Counted from the stretch's first letter, positions 33,649 through 42,833 are shown. The stretch is 64,000 nucleotides of DNA from Bacteroidota bacterium (GCA_023458415.1 JAEWZO010000050.1:1-64000); one strand, 5' to 3'. Notes: generated from the sequence alone by a model not told the origin. Made by a program: numbers and translations.

Positions 33649-36600
33649 TTAAGCCGGAATATCTCCTTTGGAAAGGAAAGAAATAATTTCTTTATTCACT
33701 TTGTCTACCATTTCGCTGAAGAGATAGAAAGACTCCTGTTTGTAAATTACAAGCGGATCTTTCTGCTCGTACACCGCACCTTGAGAAGATCTTCTTAAAT
33801 CATCCATCTCGCGAAGGTGAAGTTTCCAGTTTTCGTCGATAATTGCAAGTGAAACATTTTTCTCGAAATCATCAACCAAGCTCTGACATTTAGTTTCATA
33901 AGCTTTCTCCAAATCTGTAACAATGGTCATTGTTTTAACTCCGTCGGTGAAAGGCACCTGGATCATTTTGAACATTGAACCCTGATTCTGATAAACATTT
34001 TCAATAATCGGATAAGCCTTTTCCTTTAGAAGATTCAGTTTCATCTGATAATCTTCTTCAGCTTTTTTGTACAGAATATTGGTGAGTTCTGGAATCTGTT
34101 TTGATTTGAATTCAGCTTCGCTAACCGGCGCCTCCATTGTGAAATACTTGATGATTTCGTATTCAAAATCTTTGTAATCGTTTTCTGCTTTGGTTTTTGA
34201 AACAATTGCCTGAGAAACGTCGAACAGCATATTCGAAATATCGAACTTCAAATGATCACCAAACAGCGCATTCTTTCTTCTTTTATAAATTACATCACGC
34301 TGCTTGTTCATTACATCATCGTACTCCAGAAGTCTTTTACGGATACCGAAGTTGTTCTGCTCCACTTTTTTCTGTGCTCTTTCGATGGATTTAGTAATCA
34401 TCGAATGCTGAATAACTTCACCTTCCTTGTGACCCATTCTGTCCATCATTTTTGCGATTCTCTCTGAACCGAAAAGACGCATCAAATTATCTTCAAGAGA
34501 AACATAGAACTGAGAACTTCCAGGATCTCCCTGTCTTCCTGCACGACCTCTTAACTGGCGGTCTACACGACGGGAATCATGGCGTTCCGTTCCGATTATG
34601 GCCAAACCTCCGTTGGCTTTTACATCACCCTGCAATTTAATGTCGGTACCACGACCGGCCATGTTGGTTGCAATAGTTACAACGCCTGGTCCACCGGCAA
34701 GCGCAACAATTTCTGCTTCTTTTGCGTGAAGTTTTGCGTTCAAGACATTATGCTGAATTTTTCTTAGCTGTAACGCTCTTGAAAGCAACTGAGAAATTTC
34801 CACCGAAGTTGTACCCACCAAAACTGGTCTTCCTGCAGCGGTTAGTCTTTCGATTTCTTCAATTACAGCATTGTATTTTTCGCGGTTAGTTTTAAAAACC
34901 AAATCCTGTCTGTCGTCTCTCTGAATCGGACGGTTAGTTGGAATTACAACCACATCCAGTTTGTAAATTTCCCAAAGTTCGCCGGCTTCCGTTTCTGCAG
35001 TACCCGTCATCCCCGCAAGTTTGTTGTACATACGGAAATAGTTCTGCAAAGTAATGGTTGCAAACGTTTGAGTAGCGGCTTCTATTTTTACATTCTCCTT
35101 CGCTTCAATCGCTTGGTGAAGCCCATCGGAATAACGTCTTCCTTCCATAATACGGCCGGTTTGCTCGTCAACAATTTTCACTTCACCGTCCATCACCACA
35201 TACTCGTCATCTTTCTCGAATAAAGTATAGGCTTTCAAAAGCTGGTTCATGGTGTGAACTCTTTCCGACTTCACAGCAAAATCACTGAAAAGCTTTTCTT
35301 TGGCTTCAAACTCTTCATCTTTCCCAAGATTTTTTGCTTCAAGCTCTGCGATTTCTGTGGCAATGTCCTGAAGAATGAAGAAATCTTTATCTTCATATCC
35401 TGCAGACATATATTCGACACCTTTATCAGTAAGATCGATCTGATTGTTTTTCTCGTCGATTACGAAGTAAAGATCTTTATCAACTTTTGGCATTTCACGG
35501 TTGTTATCTGCCATATACTGTCCTTCAACTTTCTGAAGAAGAGCTTTGTTTCCACTTTCTGAAAGGAATTTAATCAAAGGACGGGATTTAGGTAAACCTC
35601 TGTATGCCTGAAGAAGTTTGAAACCTCCATCTTTGGTATTTCCTTGTGCAATCAGTTTTTTTGCCTCGTTGAAAATTGTAGAAACGGTTTTTTTCTGAAT
35701 TTCAACAATTCTGTCTACCGATGGTTTCAACACATCAAATTCCTGACGGTCACCTTGTGGAACCGGACCAGAAATAATCAGCGGAGTTCTCGCGTCATCT
35801 ACCAATACAGAATCCACCTCATCCACAATCGCAAAGTTCAGTTCGCCCTGAACAAGCTCTTTTGGTGAAGTTACCATGTTGTCTCTCAGATAATCAAAAC
35901 CGAATTCGTTGTTTGTTCCGTAAGTAATACTGGACTGATAAGCTTTTCTTCTTGCATCGGAGTTTGGCTGATGATTATCAATACAATCAATTGAAAGCCC
36001 GTGGAACTGATAAAGTGGTCCCATCCACGCCGAGTCACGTTTAGCAAGATAGTCATTAACAGTTACGACGTGTACACCACGACCCGGAAGTGCGTTAAGA
36101 TAAATAGGAAGCGTACCCACAAGAGTTTTACCTTCACCGGTTGCCATTTCGGCAATTTTACCGCTGTGAAGCACCACACCACCAATGAACTGAACATCGT
36201 AATGAACCATATCCCAAACCACATCGGTTCCGTGCGCATTCCAATGATTTTTCCAAACTGCGGTATCGCCTTCCAAGAATACAAAATCTTTAGAAGCCGC
36301 CAATTCGCGGTCCATTTCTGTTGCAGCAACGCGGATTTCTCCGTTCTGAGCCAATCTTCTAGCGGTTTCTTTTATCAAAGCAAATGCTTCCGGCAGAATT
36401 TCGGAGAGAATTTTTTCTTCTATTTGGTAAGAATCTTTTTTAAGAGACTCGATTTTGGTAAACAGACTTTCTTTCTCGTCAATGTTGGTTGAATTTGCAA
36501 TTTGCTCTTTCAGTTGCTCGATCTGAGAAGAAATATTTGCAGTTGCAGTACTAATTTTTTCTTTGAACTCGTTCGTTTTGTCGCGCAGGCCATCATCAGA

Positions 36601-36720
36601 AAGCTCCTGAATTTTTGGCTCTACTGCTTTTATTTTTCCTACAACTTTTTTTACTTCCTTAAGATCTGACGCGTTTTTATCACCCAAAAAACCTTTAAGA
36701 ACTTTGTCTATAAATCCCAT
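33649..36720 (-). CDS. secA: Preprotein translocase ATPase SecA
   Basis: Motor that drives proteins through SecYEG. The 1023-residue protein has Walker A in EMATGEGKTLV, TNNEFGFDYLRDNM, the DEVDSVLVDDARTPLIISG box with its Walker B Asp, MAGMTGTAETE, ATNMAGRGTDIKL, RQLRGRAGRQGDPG and the helical scaffold and wing near the C-terminus. It is longer than E. coli SecA because of insertions in NBD1 and NBD2 typical of Bacteroidota. It ends IISFLSKGDIPA and has no C-terminal CxCxSGxxxxxC[CH] zinc motif. It is a single gene closed by a hairpin at 33592. Confidence 0.97.
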   Translation of the reverse strand: MGFIDKVLKGFLGDKNASDLKEVKKVVGKIKAVEPKIQELSDDGLRDKTNEFKEKISTATANISSQIEQLKEQIANSTNIDEKESLFTKIESLKKDSYQIEEKILSEILPEAFALIKETARRLAQNGEIRVAATEMDRELAASKDFVFLEGDTAVWKNHWNAHGTDVVWDMVHYDVQFIGGVVLHSGKIAEMATGEGKTLVGTLPIYLNALPGRGVHVVTVNDYLAKRDSAWMGPLYQFHGLSIDCIDNHQPNSDARRKAYQSSITYGTNNEFGFDYLRDNMVTSPKELVQGELNFAIVDEVDSVLVDDARTPLIISGPVPQGDRQEFDVLKPSVDRIVEIQKKTVSTIFNEAKKLIAQGNTKDGGFKLLQAYRGLPKSRPLIKFLSESGNKALLQKVEGQYMADNNREMPKVDKDLYFVIDEKNNQIDLTDKGVEYMSAGYEDKDFFILQDIATEIAELEAKNLGKDEEFEAKEKLFSDFAVKSERVHTMNQLLKAYTLFEKDDEYVVMDGEVKIVDEQTGRIMEGRRYSDGLHQAIEAKENVKIEAATQTFATITLQNYFRMYNKLAGMTGTAETEAGELWEIYKLDVVVIPTNRPIQRDDRQDLVFKTNREKYNAVIEEIERLTAAGRPVLVGTTSVEISQLLSRALQLRKIQHNVLNAKLHAKEAEIVALAGGPGVVTIATNMAGRGTDIKLQGDVKANGGLAIIGTERHDSRRVDRQLRGRAGRQGDPGSSQFYVSLEDNLMRLFGSERIAKMMDRMGHKEGEVIQHSMITKSIERAQKKVEQNNFGIRKRLLEYDDVMNKQRDVIYKRRKNALFGDHLKFDISNMLFDVSQAIVSKTKAENDYKDFEYEIIKYFTMEAPVSEAEFKSKQIPELTNILYKKAEEDYQMKLNLLKEKAYPIIENVYQNQGSMFKMIQVPFTDGVKTMTIVTDLEKAYETKCQSLVDDFEKNVSLAIIDENWKLHLREMDDLRRSSQGAVYEQKDPLVIYKQESFYLFSEMVDKVNKEIISFLSKGDIPA

Positions 36721-36818
36721 TTATTTTGTTTTTTGCTGCCCTAATCAGCGGACAGCGTTTTGAAAGAATATTTTATAATAAAAAAGGCCAATTGCAAGCG
36801 CAATCAGCCGGATGCCGA

Positions 36819-37040
36819 TTAGTATTCGTCTTCGTTCCAAAGGAAATCTTCATCGGTAGGATAATCGCTCCATACCTCTTCGATAGACTCATAGATTTCT
36901 CCTTCGTCTTCAATTGCCTGAAGGTTTTCCACAACTTCCATCGGTGCGCCAGTTCTAATGGCGTAATCAATAAGTTCTGCTTTTGTCATCGGCCAAGGTG
37001 CATCGCTCAGATAAGAAGCCAGTTCTAATGTCCAGTACAT
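36819..37040 (-). CDS. DUF2795 domain protein
   Basis: A 73-residue acidic protein matching the DUF2795 family in length and pattern: YWTLELASYLSDAPWPMTKAEL, IDYAIRTGAPMEVVENLQ and an acidic tail ending WNEDEY. The first half resembles a small helical domain found in many bacteria, with unknown function. It has no signal or membrane helix, so it is cytosolic. It lies between secA (98 bases away) and the epimerase gene (132 bases away), with its own -7 box. Confidence 0.85.
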   Translation of the reverse strand: MYWTLELASYLSDAPWPMTKAELIDYAIRTGAPMEVVENLQAIEDEGEIYESIEEVWSDYPTDEDFLWNEDEY

Positions 37041-37057
37041 ATATTCTAAATTTTTTG

Positions 37058-37087
37058 CAAAAGTATAAAATTAGGTGAGATATGAAA
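37058..37087 (-). promoter_or_regulatory. Candidate promoter of the DUF2795 gene
   Basis: The minus strand reads TACTTTTG (37065-37058), a full match to TAnnTTTG, with a near-consensus TTTC (37087-37084) 18 bases upstream. The predicted leader is about 12 bases. Confidence 0.4.
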
Positions 37088-37172
37088 GTTTTTCTCACTG
37101 ATTTTTAACGGATTGCTTTCTTTTTCGATTATTTCAGCAAAGCGGCTTAGAGAAAGATTTTCCCGCTTAAAA

Positions 37173-38201
37173 TCAGTTGCGGTTTCTCAAAAACCATTCC
37201 ACAAATTTTTTTATGCCATTTTGGAAGTTGGTTTGCGGATGATAACCAATAAGCGATTTGGCTTTGCTAATGTCTGCATTGGTTTTCAAAACATCGCCCG
37301 GCTGCATAGGAAGCATATTTCTTTGGGCTTTGTGACCAAGTTCTTTTTCTATAAAATGAAGCATTTCATTGAGCGTAACCACTTCATTTTCACCGAGATT
37401 TACAATTTCATATACCTTATTGTGGGTTTCGAGGTAGTGAACAGATTTTAAAACACCGTCAATTATATCATCAATATAAGTATAATCGCGCGCTGTGGAA
37501 CCGTCGCCGTAAAATGGAATTTCACCACCAGCATGAATAATTTTTGTGAATTTATGAATAGCGAGATCAGGTCTTTGTCTCGGTCCGTACACCGTAAAAA
37601 ACCGAAGCTGAATCATGTCAATTCCGTATAGATTATGGTAAACGTGGCCTAAAACTTCACCACACTTTTTAGTGGCAGCGTAAGGTGAAATTGGTTTATC
37701 TACATTATCAGTTTCTTCGAAAGGAACCTTGTCATTATTTCCATAAACACTTGAACTAGAAGCGCATACAAATTTCTTCACATTATATTCATTGCAAAGC
37801 TCCCATAAATTCATGGTTCCACGAACGTTAACAGCTTCGTAATCCAGCGGTCGTTCGATGGACGGCCTTACTCCTGCAAGTGCTGCAAGATGAATTACCA
37901 GATCAATATTATTTTCAGAAAAAATCTTCAACAAACCTTCTTTATCTCGGATATCCTGATTGTATAGCTTATAATTATCGCAGCTTGTTAATTGAGAAAG
38001 GCTATTGATATCGATACTTTTTTCGCAGAAATCGAAATCAGTTTCGCGACCTAAAGACTCTAAAGTATTCTGGATTTTTATCCGGTAATCATAAAAATCA
38101 TCAAAGTTGTCAATGTTTATGACAGAATGTCCGTTTTCAAGAAGCTTCTCCACCAAATGCGATCCTATAAAACCGGAACCTCCCGTAACCAAATAATTCA
38201 T
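37173..38201 (-). CDS. NAD-dependent epimerase, UDP-glucuronate 4-epimerase-like
   Basis: Extended short-chain dehydrogenase of 342 residues acting on nucleotide sugars for capsule or glycan synthesis. It begins MNYLVTGGSGFIGSHLVEKL, with the NAD-binding Gly-rich loop, then HLAALAGVRPSIERP, the catalytic pair in SPYAATKK (Tyr-x-x-x-Lys), FFTVYGPRQRPDLAIHKF, RDYTYIDDI and MQPGDVLKTNADI, a set typical of UDP-glucuronate 4-epimerases. I start at 38201. An in-frame ATG 21 bases earlier would add MCCKKTE ahead of the Rossmann strand. A related 4,6-dehydratase role is possible. Confidence 0.85.
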   Translation of the reverse strand: MNYLVTGGSGFIGSHLVEKLLENGHSVINIDNFDDFYDYRIKIQNTLESLGRETDFDFCEKSIDINSLSQLTSCDNYKLYNQDIRDKEGLLKIFSENNIDLVIHLAALAGVRPSIERPLDYEAVNVRGTMNLWELCNEYNVKKFVCASSSSVYGNNDKVPFEETDNVDKPISPYAATKKCGEVLGHVYHNLYGIDMIQLRFFTVYGPRQRPDLAIHKFTKIIHAGGEIPFYGDGSTARDYTYIDDIIDGVLKSVHYLETHNKVYEIVNLGENEVVTLNEMLHFIEKELGHKAQRNMLPMQPGDVLKTNADISKAKSLIGYHPQTNFQNGIKKFVEWFLRNRN

Positions 38202-38219
38202 TTCTGTTTTTTTGCAGCA

Positions 38220-38227
38220 CAAATTTA
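38220..38227 (-). promoter_or_regulatory. Candidate -7 box of the epimerase gene
   Basis: The minus strand reads TAAATTTG, a full match to TAnnTTTG, 18 bases before the start at 38201. This supports the shorter start, because the alternative ATG at 38222 would fall inside the box. The -33 element is not clear. Confidence 0.4.
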
Positions 38228-38267
38228 ATTAAAATCAAATCATTATTTTTACTCCAAAATAGGCACT

Positions 38268-39059
38268 ATGCATTTCTCCGGACAGGTCATTAAAATGGCA
38301 AGCGAACCAGGAACTCCGATACAGTATTATCTGAATTTATCCAATGATTTAATCAGCATGAATCAGTTAATCGGAAAAAAAATCAGCATTAAACATACCG
38401 GATACCAATGTGTAAACTGCGGAAGTGATCAGAAAATTTTCCGGATGGGCTTCTGTAAAAAATGTTTTTTTGAAAGTCCATTCGCCAGCGAAACCATTAT
38501 CCGTCCGGAACTTTCAACCGCACATCTTGGTATTGAAGAGCGCGATCTGGAGATTGAAAAATATATTCAGCTTGTTCCGCATATTGTCTACTTAGCTTAT
38601 ACGGGCGAAGTAAAAGTGGGTGTTACCCGCGAAAACCAAGTTCCAACAAGATGGATTGACCAGGGAGCTACTTTCGCTTTGCCTATTGCGAGAACCGAAA
38701 ACCGCTACGAAGCCGGGATGATTGAAGTTGCATTAAAAGAACATCTACCGGATAAAACGAACTATAAAAAAATGCTTCAGGATGATTTTGAAGATGATTT
38801 AGATCTCACCGATTTCCGAAATAAAATAGAGCAATACTTTCCCGAGAATTTCAAAAACTTCTATAAAAGCGAAGAAGAAATTTACAGACTTGATTTCCCG
38901 TATGAAGCACCCGAGAAAATTTCGCCTTTTACTCTTGACAGAAATCCGCAATTCAGTGGAATTCTTAAGGGAATCAAAGGACAGTATCTCGCTTTTGAAG
39001 ACGGATCGGTGCTGAATGTTCGTAATCATGAAGGTTACGTGATTGAATTAGAAACGTAA
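38268..39059 (+). CDS. DUF2797 family protein with zinc-ribbon-like and GIY-YIG-like segments
   Basis: A 263-residue cytosolic protein of the DUF2797 family, whose function is unknown. Near residues 47-67 two Cys pairs (QCVNCG and GFCKKCF) look like a zinc ribbon. Near residue 107-130 the phrase VYLAYTGEVKVGVTREN followed by PTRWIDQGA resembles the core of GIY-YIG nucleases (tyrosine, then a VG-T-R motif). A Glu near EAGMIEVALKEHL would suit a metal ligand. It is divergent from the epimerase with a 66-base gap and sits upstream of the AsmA-like gene. Confidence 0.82.
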   Translation: MHFSGQVIKMASEPGTPIQYYLNLSNDLISMNQLIGKKISIKHTGYQCVNCGSDQKIFRMGFCKKCFFESPFASETIIRPELSTAHLGIEERDLEIEKYIQLVPHIVYLAYTGEVKVGVTRENQVPTRWIDQGATFALPIARTENRYEAGMIEVALKEHLPDKTNYKKMLQDDFEDDLDLTDFRNKIEQYFPENFKNFYKSEEEIYRLDFPYEAPEKISPFTLDRNPQFSGILKGIKGQYLAFEDGSVLNVRNHEGYVIELET

Positions 39060-39139
39060 TTTTTACAGAGCAAACAAAAGCTTTTACAAGATTTCCACTC
39101 AGCGGCAGCACGGCACATTTTTTTTAATGTTTCAAGGCT

Positions 39140-41797
39140 ATGAAGAAAAGCTATATAAAAATTGGTCTCATCGTGCTTGCAGTTATTGCAGTAGGATATT
39201 TGATTTTCAATTTCGGGATTAATTTTTGGCTTCAGAAAAAACTGCCTTCATACATCAAGAACAATTCAGCGTATCATGTTTCCTATACAACTTTGGCTGT
39301 TGATGCGGGTACAGGAAATATATTATCCACGGGAGTCAGTATCCAAACCAAAGATCCACAAAACCAAAATGTTATCGGTTTACAGGGCACGATAGACACT
39401 CTTAAAATCAGCAGATTGGGTGTTTTCGATGCACTTTACAACAAAAGAATCAATACTTCGGATCTTCTGCTGGTAAATCCGAATCTTAACATCACTTTGG
39501 CGAAACCTGTCGACGACCGTACCGGTAAAAAACGAAACCCAATTGTTCTAGAAAACATCAGAATTAACGATGGAAACATCAGAATTTTTCGGCATACCAA
39601 GCAGAAAATGTTCTCGGTGGAAGACATGAATCTCGCCGTGGAAAATCTCCAGATGACGGAAGAACAGATTGAAACAAAACTTCCCGTTGTTTTCGATAAA
39701 TACGACATCAAAGGGAAAAACTTTTATTATCGACCGGATAACGTTTATGCCTTCACCGCTCATTATATCACAACCGAGAACGGACAAATGAGCATGAAAG
39801 ATTTTGCGATGACTCCGCTGCTTTCACCGGCGCAGTTCAGGAAATATTTTCCAAAAAAGAGAAATCTGTTTCAATTCAGCACGTCAGAAATGGATTTTAA
39901 AGACATCGTCCTGAAAGGAAATAAAATTGCACTGAACAATGTGCGTTTCGAAAAACCTTTCCTTAAACTTCACACCACCAATGCGCCCGCCATTAAGAAT
40001 GAAAAAAGCTTTACTTACGAGGTAAATCTTGAGGAGGTTTTGATGAACGATGCGAAAGTTGAAATTTTAAAACCCAACGGAAATCCGCTCTTTGTTGGCG
40101 AAAACCTTAATCTGAATATTTCGAAACTGTTAATGGACGAAGAATCAGCAACTGGAACTATTCCGTTCGGATATGATAAATTCAGGATTGATGGCAGAAA
40201 CATCAGTTTTTATACTGAAAACGAAAATATTGCAGTAAAAACCATCGCGTTGGATGAACATAAAGCGGACTTGCGCAATATCTTAGTAAAATCACTTGCA
40301 CCAAATCCACAAAAATCTTCGATGGACCTTTCTGTTGGTAAAATTCAGTTCTTAGCAAAAGACTGGAAACTGGAAAAAGGAAAATTGAAAATGCAGGGCG
40401 AAAACCTATTGGTAGATCAGCTGAACGGTACTGTAAAAACGGTAAAGAGTAAGGAAAAGAAAAATCTGAGTTTCGGTGGCATTTTGTTTCCGATGACGGT
40501 TAGAAATATTCAGATCAGCAACTCGAATATCACAATAGATCAGGGAAACCAACCGCTTATCTTTAAAGACCTGAATGCAAAAATCAACGGTGTAGAAATG
40601 AATGAACAGACCGTAAAAAACGGCATACCGTTCAAAACAGGGAACTACAGTCTCACCACAAGAAATTTCGCTTATCAGACAAAATTCTACAATATAAAAG
40701 CCGGGCTTCTTAAACTGAACAATTCGACTGCTGAAATATCCAATTTCGCATTAAAACCGAGATATTCACGATCGCAGTTCATCCGAATGATTCCGACTGA
40801 AAAAGATCTTTACGATATCGAATCTGAAAAAATTACGGCAAAAGGAAACTGGGACCTGGCTTCAAGCAACAAATTTATTGATGCAAATGAAGTTTCGCTT
40901 AACCGTGTAGATGCAAAAATTTTCCGAAGTAAAATTCCAAAAGATGATTTGACGGAGAAACCTCTCTACTCAAAACTGCTTCGCTCCATAAAATTTCCGG
41001 TTTATGTCCAAAACTTAAATCTCAACAACGCGACTTTGGTGTATGAAGAGGACACAAAAAAAAGCGAAGGACCGGGAAAACTCACTTTTGGAAACTTGAA
41101 CCTAAATGCAAAAAACATCAATTCAGGAAAATCGAAAGGTAAACCAACCGCTATTCCGATAAAAATCACCTGCTCATTTATGAATGCCTCTCCAATGTCG
41201 GTTAGCTGGACTTTGGACACTGCGAATATGAGTGATTCATTTACCATTGTAGGAAACATTTCTAATCTTCCGGCCGCGAGAATCAACCCATTTATTGAAC
41301 CTTATTTGAAAGCACGTGCTACAGGAGAAATTACGGATCTCAGTTTTAATTTCAGAGGAAATAATGCAGAACTTAACGGCACACTAAACATGAAACACAA
41401 AGCGCTGAAAGTAGCGTTGCTAAAAGAAACCGGAGAAAAAAATAAAATTCTTTCAGGACTTGTTAATCTTGTTGTCCGATCTAATTCAGGTGAGTATCCG
41501 TCCTCAGTTTCTGTTGATAATGTACAGCGGGACAACACCAAATCATTTTTCAATCTTTTCTGGAAAGGAATTGAAGAAGGCCTGAAGAAAACGCTCATCG
41601 GAGTTAACGTGGAAAAAACCGAAAAAGCAGTAAAAAATACGGTCGGCGTAACCAAAGAAAGCGTAAAACAAATTGGTGAAGACTTTAAAGGGACCAAAGA
41701 TTTACTCCAGAAAAAAGAAAAGCCAGAGGAGGAAGAACCGAAGAAGAATATTTTTCAGAAAATATTTAAAAAGAAAGAAAAATCCGAAACACCTTAG
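39140..41797 (+). CDS. Large AsmA/DUF748-like envelope protein with four internal repeats
   Basis: An 885-residue protein with one N-terminal anchor (about 7-30, IGLIVLAVIAVGYLIFNFGI) and a long beta-rich periplasmic part, an architecture like AsmA/DUF748 proteins that span the periplasm and are linked to lipid transport. I see four diverged repeats starting near 134, 296, 450 and 619. Each opens with a strand of the type VxNIxIxNxNIxI, then a DLNLxxxNL segment (157, 317, 473, 648) and a conserved IPFxxxxYxIxxxNxxY segment (181, 341, 496, weaker at 671). The C-terminus is very basic and acidic (EEEEPKKNIFQKIFKKKE). The family name is inferred from architecture. Confidence 0.7.
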   Translation: MKKSYIKIGLIVLAVIAVGYLIFNFGINFWLQKKLPSYIKNNSAYHVSYTTLAVDAGTGNILSTGVSIQTKDPQNQNVIGLQGTIDTLKISRLGVFDALYNKRINTSDLLLVNPNLNITLAKPVDDRTGKKRNPIVLENIRINDGNIRIFRHTKQKMFSVEDMNLAVENLQMTEEQIETKLPVVFDKYDIKGKNFYYRPDNVYAFTAHYITTENGQMSMKDFAMTPLLSPAQFRKYFPKKRNLFQFSTSEMDFKDIVLKGNKIALNNVRFEKPFLKLHTTNAPAIKNEKSFTYEVNLEEVLMNDAKVEILKPNGNPLFVGENLNLNISKLLMDEESATGTIPFGYDKFRIDGRNISFYTENENIAVKTIALDEHKADLRNILVKSLAPNPQKSSMDLSVGKIQFLAKDWKLEKGKLKMQGENLLVDQLNGTVKTVKSKEKKNLSFGGILFPMTVRNIQISNSNITIDQGNQPLIFKDLNAKINGVEMNEQTVKNGIPFKTGNYSLTTRNFAYQTKFYNIKAGLLKLNNSTAEISNFALKPRYSRSQFIRMIPTEKDLYDIESEKITAKGNWDLASSNKFIDANEVSLNRVDAKIFRSKIPKDDLTEKPLYSKLLRSIKFPVYVQNLNLNNATLVYEEDTKKSEGPGKLTFGNLNLNAKNINSGKSKGKPTAIPIKITCSFMNASPMSVSWTLDTANMSDSFTIVGNISNLPAARINPFIEPYLKARATGEITDLSFNFRGNNAELNGTLNMKHKALKVALLKETGEKNKILSGLVNLVVRSNSGEYPSSVSVDNVQRDNTKSFFNLFWKGIEEGLKKTLIGVNVEKTEKAVKNTVGVTKESVKQIGEDFKGTKDLLQKKEKPEEEEPKKNIFQKIFKKKEKSETP

Positions 41798-41810
41798 CGT
41801 TTCGGATTTT
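41779..41810. terminator. Bidirectional terminator containing the AsmA-like stop codon
   Basis: Perfect 12-base arms AAAATCCGAAAC (41779-41790) and GTTTCGGATTTT (41799-41810) with an 8-base loop. The TAG stop of the upstream gene (41795-41797) is in the loop, and its last sense codons form the left arm. It also faces the convergent gene ending at 41819. Confidence 0.88.
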
Positions 41811-41818
41811 CTTATTTG

Positions 41819-42163
41819 CTATTCGAAATTGTATTCATCGTCCTCCTCAACAGGAATGTCTCTGATGAAATCATCAAATTTAGCTCCTGGATAATTACTT
41901 TCCGCACCATAAGAATCGATGATGTAAGCTTTCTGATCATCACGGTCCTGTGCGACATAAAGCACTGCATTATCATCCGGATTACTGTCGCCTTCGAAAC
42001 GATAAACTTTCAGAATTTTAAGATCTTCCGGAGCGTATGTTTTGTCTGTGTCCTGAAGCTTCATTTCACAGTTTTCGTTCATTCTAATTTCTTTTGTGAT
42101 GTCCTTTTTGGCAAGTTTTGCCATTACTTGGCTCATCGTGAGCATTGGTTTTGGTGTTTGCAT
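41819..42163 (-). CDS. Conserved hypothetical protein, 114 residues
   Basis: A cytosolic acidic protein with no signal or membrane helix. It begins MQTPKPMLTMSQVMAKLAKKDIT, contains the phrase ILKVYRFEGDSNPDDNAVLYVAQDRDDQKAYIIDSYGAESN and ends in an acidic tail (FIRDIPVEEDDEYNFE). The regular codon use, the start well clear of the neighbours and a shared terminator make it a real gene, but I recognise no family. It is convergent with the AsmA-like gene and 117 bases ahead of the SPOR gene on the same strand, which has its own terminator between them. Confidence 0.7.
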   Translation of the reverse strand: MQTPKPMLTMSQVMAKLAKKDITKEIRMNENCEMKLQDTDKTYAPEDLKILKVYRFEGDSNPDDNAVLYVAQDRDDQKAYIIDSYGAESNYPGAKFDDFIRDIPVEEDDEYNFE

Positions 42164-42230
42164 AATGTTTATTTTTCAGGAAATGAAACAAATACTGTGC
42201 AAACAACTTGAATAATTACCTCAAATCCAC

Positions 42231-42256
42231 AAAAAACTCCGGAAATTCCGGAGTTT
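42231..42256 (-). terminator. Terminator of the SPOR-domain gene
   Basis: Arms AAACTCCGG (42234-42242) and CCGGAGTTT (42248-42256) with a 5-base loop. On the minus strand it is followed by six T (42236-42231). Confidence 0.88.
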
Positions 42257-42280
42257 AGAAAATATCTTAACAGAATAGAT

Positions 42281-42817
42281 TTACTTTGCTTCTACACAGA
42301 AAACTCTGTACTGAATAGCAATCGCCTGCTTAAAATGCTGTCTGATTCTGGCCAAATCACCGGAAGCGCTTTGTTTTGAAAAATAACTTCCCGCCATTAC
42401 TTTGTAATTTGGTCTTAGTGAAGCATCAATTTCAACTTTCATATTCGGGAATCTTCTTCTGAAATACATCCCAACTTCTCTCGCTTCCTCATTACTTTTT
42501 ACTACTGCAAGCTGAATTTTATAACCCATAATTCTAGGGTTTTTTCTACAGATTTCAGCAGTTGTCAACTCCCTGTCCGGCACCACAACTCTGGTTGGAG
42601 TTCTTGGTGTTGTTGAAGCAGAAGATGAAGAAGCAGCACGGTTATTTGCTATTACACATTTTTCCTCAAGATCTTCCAGCAGGTTATTCACTTTAGAATC
42701 CATGGAAATTACCAGCGGCGTACCGGAAATCGTGTCATTTTTTACAATTTGCTGTGCACCAACATGGTAACCAACTGAAAGTGATAACACTGTGAAAATC
42801 TTAATCAAATTTTTCAT
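42281..42817 (-). CDS. SPOR-domain secreted protein
   Basis: A 178-residue protein with a Sec signal from the ATG at 42817 (MKNLIKIFTVLSLSVGYHVGAQ). A 30-base longer frame from 42847 overlaps the -7 box and is rejected. A Ser/Thr/Pro linker (AASSSSASTTPRTPTR) leads to a C-terminal SPOR-like domain (MGYKIQLAVVKSNEEAREVGMYFRRRFP, YKVMAGSYFSKQSA, AIQYRVF). SPOR domains bind denuded septal glycan. The protein has no anchor after cleavage, so it is probably periplasmic. It is a monocistronic gene with consensus promoter and terminator. Confidence 0.82.
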   Translation of the reverse strand: MKNLIKIFTVLSLSVGYHVGAQQIVKNDTISGTPLVISMDSKVNNLLEDLEEKCVIANNRAASSSSASTTPRTPTRVVVPDRELTTAEICRKNPRIMGYKIQLAVVKSNEEAREVGMYFRRRFPNMKVEIDASLRPNYKVMAGSYFSKQSASGDLARIRQHFKQAIAIQYRVFCVEAK

Positions 42818-42833
42818 TAAAGAATTATTTTGG

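Noticed and set aside
36001..36492. Open frame of 163 codons antisense to secA
   Set aside because: No domain, and inside a certain gene.
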